Positions 33,209-43,309 of a stretch of DNA of 64,000 nt are shown here, piece by piece (the first letter of the stretch is position 1; each line of letters begins with the position of its first letter). The position numbers and the translations under genes were made by a program. The notes beneath the pieces were generated by a model, which did not search any database, was not told the origin of the DNA, and was given only the letters and a program-made list of their open reading frames with translations. This DNA comes from Azolla caroliniana. Lineage: Eukaryota; Polypodiophyta. The stretch covers positions 17,050,001 through 17,114,000 of the forward strand of contig JBHGNT010000018.1 of NCBI GenBank assembly GCA_043228905.1, read 5' to 3'.

Positions 33209-33338
33209 TGTCACGTTGTTACGCGCGTGCGTGGAGAAAGGCGAGACCACGGGGGTCTTGGACTAGGGAGTGATGGAGTGTAGGAAGTCGTGCTTCACCG
33301 TTACCGAGGCATCCCAGAGACACGCCGGAAGCAACCGA

Positions 33339-33378
<40 letters not shown>

Positions 33379-33974
33379 ACACCGACTCACGCACACACAC
33401 ACACCCGCACACACACACCAACCCGACCCACGCCTTATGTACAGAAAACGCAGGAGAGGGTAAGCACCCGACGCCAACAACGACGCGAATATACACAGAC
33501 AAACGTATATATATATATATATATAGAAGAAGAATACATTCCCGGCTTCGAGCCGGGCTGAGGTAGGTTACAGTAGTCGTCTGTTGCCAAGCCGCCGTCG
33601 GGGAGCTCTCAGCTCGTCGCGCCGAGCGGGGTCTTGCACAGGAGATGAGCTACAGCAAACCCTAAGCGAACACGAAGGAGAAGAAGAAGAAGAAGCTAAC
33701 TCTAAACCTAACGGTATACCCTCTAATGCAAAATGGGCAACCCTTTTACAAAGGGTGTTCCCTTCCTTTTATAGAACAAGGAAAGGGAGGCATTACAATG
33801 CGGGACAAATCCCGACTTACATGGGATCGTCTGTCCCGACTTGACTACCCTTCGGCGCCATAAAGGCGCCCTCGATATTCACACTAAATGTACATGGGTG
33901 CGTACACACGCTGCACCCCGCCGATGTAGCCAATGTTTCCCGGTTTTCGTCTCTGGCCGAAATTCTTCACGACA
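33209..33974 (-). repeat. 5' LTR of the G element
   Basis: The 766-bp LTR begins TGTCACGTTGTTACG and ends CTTCACGACA. It carries a shorter (GA)n run (about 33341-33375) and (TA)n run (about 33507-33525) than the other copy. CCGG follows at 33975-33978, the same four bases that precede the left LTR. Confidence 0.88.
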
Positions 33975-34221
33975 CCGGATTGGTGAGCTGGTGAGCCGGT
34001 GAGTCGGTGAGCAAGCAAGCCGGTGAGCTGGGGAGCCGGTTAGCCGGATCCAGCAGTAACTGGAAGCCTAGTAGCAGCCTAGACTATACACAGTACTTCT
34101 GTCAGTCCTCTTAGAACTCATAGAAATAGTGATGTTGAGCACGTTGTATGTACACAAAGAACTATTATTGTTTTGTAATAGATTTTTAATGTTCTGCTCC
34201 CTCTTTGTCTCTCCCGTGTAT

Positions 34222-34314
<93 letters not shown>

Positions 34315-34365
34315 GCTATCCGGCTGAGCCGGTTTGTCTAACGCTTCCGCACCTTCCTTTCTACA
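33975..34365 (+). repeat. Copia-A 3' LTR, second part, with long (CT)n
   Basis: This continues the LTR begun at 23859. It ends GCTATCCGGCTGAGCCGG...CCTTTCTACA, which aligns with the end of the minus-strand sister LTR (GCTACCCGGCTAAACCAG...AACTTTTACA). A (CT)n run of about 84 bases lies at 34228-34311 where the sister LTR is not repetitive, so it expanded in this copy. Right after 34365 the sequence switches to minus-strand copia-C. Confidence 0.82.
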
Positions 34366-35433
34366 TCTAGCTTCGACAATTCCTAGTTGTTCCGGTTTCT
34401 CTAAAAACAAGAACCACTCTTCATGGCTCTTCATGTGATTAGATGCTCTGGAATCAACATACCACACTTCCTCCAATCCAAAAGTGGTCTTTTTCATCGA
34501 GTTCACCTTGTGCTTCATCACGAAGGCTGGCCCTTTGTGGTTTTCCCGGTTCTGGATCCTTCTGATCCTTCTACGTAGTGCGAGCTTTGCCGGTTTCCCC
34601 ATCTGGCCTTGCCGGATCCGGATTTATCCGAATCGGTGCGCTTCTTCCAACACTCGCTTTCTCTGTGGACTTTCTTGCCACAATAGCAACCTTCCGTGTC
34701 GGCCTTCCCTTGCCAATTTCCGGTGCCGTTTTGACTCCCCCTACTTGTGGAGGGTTTGGAACTGCTGTCGGAATTGTCTTTGTGCCTTCGGTTCTGCTCT
34801 TGCCAGCCGCCTCCATTGCGTGCCAACCCATCTCATCCTCCACACCCATGGGGCCGATCCTCCTCTGTGTACAGCATCAGGCTATCCGATTGATTGTAAG
34901 GCGGATAAGGATGGTGGCTTCTCCTGGGTGCAAATTGCCGTCCGGATTGGCCCATACCGTTGTGTTAGACCACCAAGGTAGGTTTGGACCATTTCATCTT
35001 CGTCCACTGTCACATTGATGAACCCAAGCACGTCACAAATCTCCTTTATTTTGGTTGTGTACTCCGTAACCGACATATCTCTCTACCAGATATTGTTCAG
35101 CTCTTGACAGAGCTGCAACTTACGGGTTGTGGTACTTGCGGCAAAAATCTTCTGAAGATTTTCCCAAGCCTCCTTCGGCGTTTTTGCGTCCTTGATGTAG
35201 CCGAGCATCTGATCATGCACACAAGACGCGAGGCAGTAAAGCACTCTACTCACTCCTTGTTCCCATGCCAGGGAGTCCTTGTGTGCCAGCTCCGGTGCTA
35301 CCTCGTTAGTTCCTTCCACATAGCTCCAATATCCATGCCCCAGCAGGTACTGGTGTGTTTTATACGACCAGGACACAAAGTTGCTCCGGTCAAGCTTTTC
35401 TATGGGAAGCGAACTTGCCATACCTCTGTCCAT
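34366..35433 (-). pseudogene. Copia-C: gag and start of protease, same family as copia-A
   Basis: The minus strand from 35433 reads MASSLPIEKLDRSNFVSWSY, then DAKTPKEAWENLQKIFAAST, an UBN2-type copia gag. A TAG at about 35083 interrupts it, then comes MSVTEYTTKIKEICDVLGFI and YLGGLTQRYGPIRTAI. A knuckle CYCGKKVHRESECWKK (34660-34710) and protease VWYVDSRASNHMKSHEEWF (34425-34480) follow. The protease DSG has become DSR, removing the catalytic glycine context. The element is cut off at 34366 by the end of copia-A in opposite orientation. Confidence 0.82.
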
Positions 35434-35500
35434 CTCAATCCTCTTCTGTTCTTCACTGGGTCTTAGGGTTTGTCGACTTCAAAGGAGTCTCAACCCTCAC

Positions 35501-35918
35501 GCTCTGATACCATGTAAAAGTTAGTGCATGGAAGCTTTGACAAAACTGGTTTAGCCGGGTAGCAACAGAGAATAAACACAGGTTCAATGGAAGCTTGAGA
35601 GTACTTAGAATACACTGGAGAGGCAAAGAGAGATAGACAAAGAGCCGAACATAAACTCAATTCAAAATAACAACACTTTGTACATAGAATGTGCTTAGAG
35701 AGCACTTTTTTACAAGTCCATAAAGGATTGACAAAAGTACTGACATGCACTTCAATGCTCAAACGAGCGACTGACACTGACTCCCAAAACTATGCCTACG
35801 TACTAGGCTAGATCCGTAGGCCTCTAACGGCCTACCGGTTTCAATCTGATCCGGTTCTCTGATCCGGCTCCTGGTTCCGGATACCGATCTGGATCCGGTT
35901 GAGCTTGCTCGCTCAACA
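35501..35918 (-). repeat. Copia-C 5' LTR (35513-35918) and primer-binding site (35501-35512)
   Basis: The 406-bp LTR, read on the minus strand, runs from TGTTGAGCGAGCAAGC to AACTTTTACA. TGGTATCAGAGC, the initiator-tRNA-Met primer site, directly abuts it. A TATA-like TTGTAAAAAAGTGCTC lies near 35700-35720. Confidence 0.87.
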
Positions 35919-36016
35919 CCAAGGAGTCAGAGGGAGTAGGAAGAGCAATCGTGATGATGTGCTTGGTCGGTTACCGGAAGCTGGATAGCGAGTGTGTAGG
36001 TTCGCGGAAGGAACCG

Positions 36017-36651
36017 TGTCGCGCAGTTCACAGGTAGACCGGGAAACCAGTTACGAAGAAACAGAAATAGAGATGAAAACCCGAAATGAGAAGAGATCGA
36101 CCCAAATAATCGAAACGAATAGATTAAGGTAAGCTGAATACAATCGAGCTCGGCCAATAGCAGAGTTGTACGCTCTACAAAACACACCCCCACCCACACA
36201 CACACACACACACAAAAATAAAGGAGCCTCTACTCGGGAGTTCACAAGATTCCTTGGCGAGCAGAGGCTTCCTTAGAGAATCGTACACAAGACAAAGAAT
36301 GGGAGGGAGAGAGGGAGAGAGAGAGCTCGGCCCACGAACCGACAACACTTCGTCCTCCCCTAAAACACCGATCCCTAAAGCAGGCTCAAGCCTCCCCTTT
36401 TATAGCAGAAGGGGAAACCGTTACATCGTGATTGGTGTCAGAGATTCCTCCTCCCTCCCCCCCCTTTCATTTCTTTCTGTGCGTGTGGGACTTTAAAGTA
36501 CCCCCTTTAATTCCTACCACCTAGTACTTACTAGTCCTAATGTTATTTACATTATGTATGTACATAATACTTGATTTGTGTGCATCGGTGCACACACCCG
36601 TTCACGTGCACTTGGCTCCGTTTCGCTTTATGGCCGGAATCCTTCACGACA
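36017..36651 (-). repeat. G-family solo LTR
   Basis: It starts TGTCGCGC, ends ATCCTTCACGACA and carries the family TATA block CCTTTTATAG (near 36394-36403, minus-strand TATA). No internal region adjoins it. The flanks (ACCG left, ACGT right) do not match, so its target duplication is mutated or one side was rearranged. Poly-CA and GA-rich tracts lie at about 36183-36215 and 36301-36325. Confidence 0.7.
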
Positions 36652-37020
36652 ACGTGCGAACTGGTACGTCGTTGGAGGTCTACACTCCTAGACTACTAGG
36701 TAGTTATCCTAGGAGTTAGTGTCAATAGCTCAGTACGAGCATTGAAGTGCCTCTCAGTATTTCTATCAGTCCTTTTAAGGACTTGTATAAAAGTGTTCAC
36801 TGAGCACATTGTATGTAGAGAGTAATATTTTGTAATTTGAGTTTTATTTTGTTCTGCTCTCTCTGTCTCTCATGCGTACTCTCTGGAGCAACTCCGCGAA
36901 AGATACAGCTTCGATGACTCGCTCCAGCTATTGAAGAGGGAGTTGATGGAGTGGGTGGAATTCGCCGGAAATGTCATGAACTTATACCAAACCTCCTCAA
37001 AGATGATGTATAGCTTCAAC
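36652..37020 (+). repeat. Copia-A-type LTR fragment followed by a possible gag scrap
   Basis: The segment 36700-36885 aligns with copia-A-family LTRs (AGTGTCAATAGCTCAGTA, GAGCATTGAAGTGCCTCTCA, a TATAAAAG near 36787). From about 36893 the plus strand can be read as RYSFDDSLQLLKRELMEWVE, which resembles a gypsy gag fragment. That second part is tentative. Confidence 0.5.
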
Positions 37021-37119
37021 CACTAGGATACATTACATTTATTAAATTATAAATTCTTATGTTAGACCAGGAAGAAACATATATAATAGTATGAAACGTC
37101 GTCACCGCATAGGCTAACG

Positions 37120-37567
37120 CATGATTACGAAGTGTCATGATTGCATGAATGACAAATGGTGAGCATGTGTACCTATGAGGTGGCGACCATGCATCTATCA
37201 AAGCATGCTATATAAACATATGCCGAACTATTGATGAACCATTCCGGTTCAAATTGTCAGGGTTGTAGGCAAAGACAAGTTTAAAATGAAGAAAAGAATG
37301 AGAAGTAGAAAATAAGAGAGGAATGAGGGAGAAATAAGATGTTGAAAATGTATTAACAATGAGAACCAGGGTTATAATAGCAATGAGAACAAGGGTTACA
37401 AGAGTATGCCGAAGACTGGCGTTGAACCGGAATGGTTCATCAATAGTTCGATATATGTTTAAATAGCATGCTTTGAAGTTTGGATACATGCATGCTCGCC
37501 ACTAATAGCCACACATGCTCGCCATTTGTCATTCATAGAAGCATGCCACTTGGCTTTCATGCAAGAG
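37120..37567. repeat. Long inverted repeat, MITE- or foldback-like
   Basis: The arm at about 37144-37257 (ATGAATGACAAATGGTGAGC ... CCATTCCGGTTCAA) is the imperfect reverse complement of about 37426-37543. The arms may extend about 25 bases outward with weaker match. A spacer of about 170 bases separates them. No transposase frame is inside. A target duplication could not be set with confidence. Confidence 0.65.
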
Positions 37568-39043
37568 AGTCGGAATTCCGCTTGTTGAATTCCCATCTCT
37601 CCGATAAATTCCTTCATCCAAATTACTTCCTTACCGGCTTCAGCTACGGCCATGTACTCGGCTTCCGTGCTTGACAACGCCACGGCCTTCTACAGCCTCG
37701 ACAACCATGAAACAACTCCCCCTACATATGTCATTACGTATCCAAACGTGGATCGGATGGTATCCACATCAGCCGACATGTCTGAATCTATATAACCGTC
37801 CAGTGTTGGGTTACTTGAGCCGAATCAAAGGCAAACATTCGAGGTGCCTCTCAGGTACTGAAGTATCCACTTCATAGCAGCCCAATGCTCTTTTCCAGGA
37901 TTGCTCATATATCGGTTGACCACTCTGACTGCATACGCGATGTCCGGCCAAGTGCGAACCATTTCATACATCAAGCTTCCAACTGCCGAGGCATAAGGGA
38001 CTTTTGACATCTCGGCCTTCTCGGTTTTCGATTTCGGACTCTGGCTTCTGGATAGTTTACAGTTTGTCGGCAGTGTCGAGCCGACTTGTTTCGCGCTTTC
38101 CATGTCGAAACTCTAGAGCACTTTTGTCACGTACTTCTCCTGTGACAACCACAATAATCTCTTTGTTCGATCCCGAACAATGCGCATTCCCAAGATTTGT
38201 TTTGCCGGACCCATGTCTTTCATTGAGAACGACCTGCTCAAGGACTTCTTCAAACTTTTGATTTTCCTCAGGTCCTTTCCAACAATCAACATGTCATCCA
38301 CATACAATAGGAGGATGAGAAAATCTCCTCCATCATACTTCTTAACAAAGACATAGTGATCAGCCTGTGTCTTGCCAAAACCATGCTCCACCATGAAAGA
38401 TTCGAACTTTCAGTACCATTGCCGAGGTGCCTACTTCAGCCTATACAACCTCTTTCTCAATCAGCATACCACTGGTTTTCTTTACCTTTTTCTTCAAATG
38501 GTTACAGTTGGTGCATGTATATCTCTTCCTCCAAATATCCATGAAGGAAGGCAGTCTTGACGTCCAATTGCTCAACTTCGAGATCCATGTTGGCCGCGAT
38601 GCTCAATATTGTTCGAATTGACGTCATCTTTATGACCAGGGCAAATATTTCATCGAAATTGACACCCTTCTTCTGTTGAAAACCTTTTACGACAATTCAT
38701 GATTTGTACCTAGGTGGATTCCCGCCATCTCCTGGTTTCAACTTGTATACCCATTTGTTTTGGAGTGCGCTTTTCCCTTTGGGCAACTCGGTCAGTTCAT
38801 ATGTGTGATTCTCATGCAAGGATTCCATCTCCTCTTGCATGGCACTTAACCACTTTCAGTTATGGGTATCGTTCTTAGCTTCTTCAAAGCTTTCTAGCTC
38901 CCCCTCATCGGTCAGCAGTACACACTCTTCATCCGGAAATCTTCGAGGGGTCCTTCTTTCTCTTAGGGGGTATCTTCGGCCTCCATTCGGCACGGTCGGT
39001 TCTTCTTCGACTTCATCAACCGAGTTAAATTTGGTTCCTCGTT
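37555..39043 (-). pseudogene. Copia-E: RNase H and reverse transcriptase, truncated
   Basis: Minus-strand frames carry the linker and reverse transcriptase (TDEGELESFEEAK near 38900, LEVEQLD-type block near 38575, LLYVDDMLIVGKD near 38290, SFSMKDMGPAKQILGMRIV near 38200), then RNase H (VALSSTEAEYMAVAEAGKEV near 37660). Stops and frameshifts are frequent. RNase H ends prematurely at about 37555, beside the inverted repeat, and no left LTR is found. Protein wording is close to copia-B, so this is an older relative of that family. Confidence 0.82.
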
Positions 39044-40158
39044 CGGTGACGAAGGCTACATGGGTAGCATCCGGAATGATGTCATGAAGTTCTACAAGGG
39101 GAGCCTTATCGTGGCTCGGGCCCGGAAAACCAGCACACTGTATATAATGAATGCTCTTTTATGCCGAAATGAGGTAAACATGACAACCGACACAGTCGGT
39201 GAGTTGTGGCATAAGAGGCTATGCCACATGAGCCATAAGGGAATGCAGATGCTAGCCGAAAAAGAACTCCTACCGGAGGTGAAGAAAGTGCATCTAGATA
39301 AATGTGTCGATTGCCTGGCCGGCAAGCAAAATCGAACCTCGTTCTGATCGAGGCCCCCAATGAGGAAGAAAATGCCGTTGGAACTCATGCATACGGACGT
39401 ATGCTACGTGGACACAAAGTTCACAGTATTTCGTGACCTTCATAGACTATTGTAGCTGGAAGTTGTGGGCTTCCATGTTGAAGACAAAGGATGAGGTGCT
39501 ATCTGTCTTCAAAGAGTTCCAAGAGAGGGCCGAGAGGGAAACCGACTGAAAGTTGAAGGCAGTCGGACAATGGCGGAGATTACCGCGGATCGTTTGAAGA
39601 ATATTGCCGAGCATAGGGAATTCGACTCAAGTATACTATGCCGAAGTCAATAGAGCTTAACGGGTTGGTCGAGAGAATGAACCAGACCATAATGGAGAGG
39701 ATTCGAAGTATGCTTGCACATGCAAAGTTACCGAAGACGTTCTAGGATGAGGCACTGATGATGGCAGCGTACGTAATAAACCGATCACCCTCACTACCCT
39801 TGGACGGTGATATTCCACAAAGGGTGTGGAGCGGCAAAGATGTCTCATACTGACATCTAAGGGTGTTCGGTTGTCTTGCGTATGTGCATGTTGCAAAGGA
39901 TCAAAGGGGGAAGTTGGATCTGAAATCTCGGCCATGCATATCTCTCAGCTACGGCAATGATGAATTCGGCTATCGGCTATGGAACTTAGCCGAGAAGAAG
40001 GTGATTAGGAGCCAAGACATCATCTTCAAGGAAGAGAAGACGATTGTCGATTGGGAGATTGAGAATAAGTCTCCAACTACCAAATTGAGTCGAGTCCCTT
40101 GGCTGAATCGAGTAGATTCAGTCGATTCGATTGAAATCAAATCCGAGTTAGTCAACCA
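39044..40158 (+). pseudogene. Copia-E integrase segment in inverted orientation
   Basis: Unlike its flanks, this segment reads on the plus strand. GYMGSIRNDVMKFYKGSLIV and ELWHKRLCHMSHKGMQMLAE (GAG-pre-integrase) come first, then CVDCLAGKQNRTSF, ELMHTDVCYVDTKF, MNQTIMERIRSML-like sequence near 39680-39720, VFGCLAYVHVAKDQRGKLDL (39863 on) and IIFKEEKTIVDWEIENK (to about 40075). It starts exactly where the minus-strand protease linker (LNLISVGRL, about 40165) should continue. It is interrupted by frameshifts and stops. Confidence 0.85.
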
Positions 40159-41287
40159 ATCAGCCGACCGACTGATATCAAGTTCAGTCGAACTTCCAGA
40201 ACGTGCCGAACATCTCTCAGCACTAGTCTACACCCGGTCGATGTCATCAGACACACATCTCCAATGCCAACAATTCGGCATGCTCCTTCATTTCCCATTT
40301 TTACAAGACCATGGTCTCCAACCTTGTATGATGAGAAGCACTTTCGGTCGGGGGTTAGGTCAAACGATGCACCTGAATCAACCACCCATGTCAAATCTTT
40401 GCCGGCGAGATTGACCTCATTTTGTTCACTAATGAACAGCAGCTCCTCTTCACTCGCAGCGCTTGCTGAGGTGTTCTTTCTTCGGCTCTACACCATCATC
40501 TCCCCCTTTCTCTTTTCGTAAAGTGTCGGCAATTCTTTTGGAAGTGCCCCGGCTTCCCACAATAGAAGCACGTGTTCCTTCCTCTCGACTTCGACATTGT
40601 CCCCGACTTATCTTGATACTAGGGACTTCAATTTCGGCCTCATCCTTAATTCGTGTCACTTTCCGTGACGAGGGCCTTTGGGTCGGTATTGGACTCTCAG
40701 TCCTTCCGGAGAGCTTCTTCATTCAACAAGCCCGACTTCACCTGCTCTAGGGATAAATGTTTCCCTTGCGGTTCCGCATTGCTTAATGTGATAACTAGTG
40801 TTTCCCAGCTGTCCGGAAGGGATCCCAACAACAACAATGCTAATACCCCATCGGCAAGAGGTACTTCTAGAGAGGTGGTTTGATTCATCAATCCTTGGAA
40901 AACATTAACATGCTCCCCCATGTTGGAGTTGTCTTGATACCGGAGTCTCACAATTTTTCTGAAAACTGAGACTGTTCATGGTGTTCTTGTTTTCAAACAT
41001 TGCGCCAATCTTCTTCCAGAGGACGTTGGCACTCATCTCTTCATCAAAGTTGGTGTATAGACTCATATCTATAAAACACCTTATATATGTTGTCGCCTTC
41101 AGATGCATGACTTCCCAAGTCTATGCATCGATCTTGTCTGGCCCTTTATCTCCGAACTGCATCGGCAGCCAGAGAGAGGTCTTTGCACACGAGCATGTCT
41201 CGCATCTTCAACTTCCACACCGAATAGTTGGAGCCGGTAATTTTGAACATGCAGCCGAATGAGTCTTCCATCGTTCTGATACCACTT
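40152..41287 (-). pseudogene. Copia-E: gag, zinc knuckle and protease
   Basis: From the primer site (TGGTATCAGAAC near 41273-41284) the minus strand reads gag pieces (MRLRYQDNSNMGEHVNVFQG; LLGSLPDSWETLVITLS; EQVKSGLLNEEALRKD), a knuckle region near 40545-40590 and protease TWVVDSGASFDLTPDRKCFS near 40340-40392, then VRLNLISVGRL at about 40165, where the inverted integrase segment begins. Frameshifts break gag. Confidence 0.82.
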
Positions 41288-41560
41288 TGTTAAGATCGAG
41301 ACCGGCCACAATCGGTTCTACTTCGAATGTTCAGGTGCAAAGAAACGAGTTTGGTAATGCACAAATAGAAATGAGGGGCAAAAAAGGAAGAACAGAGGCA
41401 CAAGATATTTTACGTGGAAAACCTGAACTGGGAAAAACCACGAGGGTTCACAAACCCCGAGAAATAGAATCACTATAATAGAGGAGAAGTACAATAAGAA
41501 GCTCGAAGGCAACGACCTCAAGTTCTTCTTCATTGGGTTGACGGATGTAGAGTTACTTAA

Positions 41561-41592
<32 letters not shown>

Positions 41593-41874
41593 CAGTTACA
41601 TAGGCAACTACCTTGTCTATAACTACACAACTAATAATAATCCTAATTACTCTTAAAGTTTGCCCTAGTTGTTTATATACTACAACAACTTTCTAGCTAT
41701 TTACAAGTATAGCCCACAAGGGCACAGTTGGACTATTTACAAATATAGTCTTCCGAATCGGCTATTAAATCGATTTCGGTTCTTGATTTTGATCTCGGCC
41801 TCGGACGAATTACCCTTGTGTCCTCGATTCGGTTCGTTATCTTCTTCCCATCTGGAGGGACATGTTTCCCAACA
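41288..41874 (-). repeat. Copia-E 5' LTR (587 bp)
   Basis: It starts TGTTAAGATCGAGACC and ends TCTGGAGGGACATGTTTCCCAACA, clearly related to the copia-B LTR end (CCGGAGGGACCGTAATCCCAACA). It contains a (CT)n run at about 41560-41588. The primer-binding site lies just left of it. Confidence 0.8.
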
Positions 41875-42068
41875 TCTTTTACCTTTATTCTTCTCTATAC
41901 ATGTGGGACTTTAAAGCACCTATCTAAATCGCACAGCCTAGTACTCATCAACACATAAATATTACATATGTGTGTACATAAAGACAGTTTTGTGTGCATC
42001 TGTGCACACCCCCGTTCACGCACATTCGACTCCTTTTTTCTTTCTATGGTCAGAATCCTTCACGACAA
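41875..42068 (-). repeat. Truncated G-family LTR
   Basis: Only the end of the LTR remains, closing in CAGAATCCTTCACGACA and sharing ATGTGGGACTTTAAAG and the GTGCACACCCCCGTTCACG block with neighbours at 36017 and 42069. Its left part is missing at the copia-E LTR boundary. Confidence 0.65.
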
Positions 42069-42477
42069 CGGGCTTCCTATGCTAGCAGAGGCCTCACTCT
42101 CCCTCGCCGAATGCACAGAGCAGAAAACTAAAACCCCCCAGAGCACCAAAATGGCAACACCTTCCCCTCCAAATTGATGGATCCCCAAAACGGTCTTCCT
42201 TCCCTCCTTTTATAGCTCAAGGAGGGTCGGTTACATTAGCTTCATGACAACCATTTTCTGTTAGTGATCCTCCCCTCGATTTTCTCCCATCACACACTTT
42301 ATTCCCCTCTTTTTATGGGATCTTAAAAGTACCTATTAAACACTATACCTAGTCTTTATAAACATTTCGATATTTACAATTAGTTTACACACAACCACCA
42401 TATTGTGTGGGTGTTCGCACACCCCCATTCACGCACGTCTGACGGATCTTTCTCCTAATCGCCGGAATCCTCCACGA
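42069..42477 (-). repeat. Second truncated G-family LTR
   Basis: It carries the TATA block CCTTTTATAGCTC (near 42206) and ends GGAATCCTCCACGACA. It directly follows the previous fragment and lacks the family's start. It sits in the 3' end of a copia-A-type element. Confidence 0.65.
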
Positions 42478-42925
42478 CATTGTGAAGCCAAGAGATGTTG
42501 GAGTGGTGGACCAGCTGGAGTTGTCAAAGAACCTCAAGTTGAGCTTGAAGGGGAGTATTGAGCGAGCAAGCTCAACTTGGGCCAGATCGGCTGAAAAAGC
42601 CGAGAACTAGATCGGATGGAAATCGATCGGTTAGGCCTGGATCCACTGAAGAACCCAAGAGCCGGATTGGATAGAGACTAATCAGCTAGGCCATATCGGT
42701 GGGGAGCCGAAAGGCCGTTAGGACCGATATTCCTCGTAGGAATATTTTTGGAGTTAGTGGCAATAGCTCATTTATGAGCATTGAAGTACTTGTCAGTACT
42801 TTTGTTAGTCCTTTTGAGGACTTGTATAAATAGTGCTCATTGAGCACATTGTATGTATTGAGAATTTTATGTTTGATATATGTGTGTCTACTCTACTCAG
42901 TCTCTCTCTTCTTCTTTTTTATCGT
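42478..42925 (+). repeat. Copia-A-type 3' end, polypurine tract and LTR
   Basis: The end of the pol extension (CTCAAGTTGAGCTTGAAGGGGAG, as at 23837-23858) precedes an LTR starting TATTGAGCGAGCAAGCTCAA at 42556. The LTR has a TATAAATAG box near 42834 and runs to about 42925, where tRNA-related sequence begins. Confidence 0.75.
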
Positions 42926-43115
42926 AATTAGCTTACCCTAATGGTAAGTCGATAACACTACAAGCACTGTGTCTTGGGTTCGAAGCCCAATTTCCTCACC
43001 TCTCTATTATATACTTCATATATATCTCTATTTCACTAGATGCCACTGTGGAATGTAGGGGTTGAACCCATGACCACCTGGTCTCCCTTGGGCAACCTTA
43101 CCAACTAGGCTCAGT
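42925..43115. repeat. Pair of tRNA-related (SINE-like) segments in opposite orientation
   Basis: On the plus strand, TTAGCTTACCCTAATGGTAA (42928-42947, A-box-like) is followed by GGTTCGAAGCC (42977-42987, B box). On the minus strand, TGAGCCTAGTTGGTAAGG (43113-43096) is followed by GGTTCAACCCC (43068-43058). Such A/B boxes are internal RNA polymerase III promoters of tRNAs and tRNA-derived SINEs. Neither segment closes a tRNA acceptor stem, so SINE heads are favoured over real tRNA genes. Confidence 0.55.
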
Positions 43116-43309
43116 CTCTCTCTCTCTCTCTCTATGTTTACCTAACTATTATACTTCCGAATAACCGACTATGTACTCTATGTCTTCCGCATGTATTCTT
43201 TTACAATAATGTACACTCTTTGATATCAGTGAAAAATCTAAGACAACGAAGAGGATGAGGGATGGCTTGTTTGATTAAGAAGAAAATAGAGAAATATGTG
43301 TTGATCATT

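Noticed and set aside
42928-43000. A functional tRNA gene
   Set aside because: A- and B-box-like sequences are present but no acceptor stem or anticodon arm could be closed.
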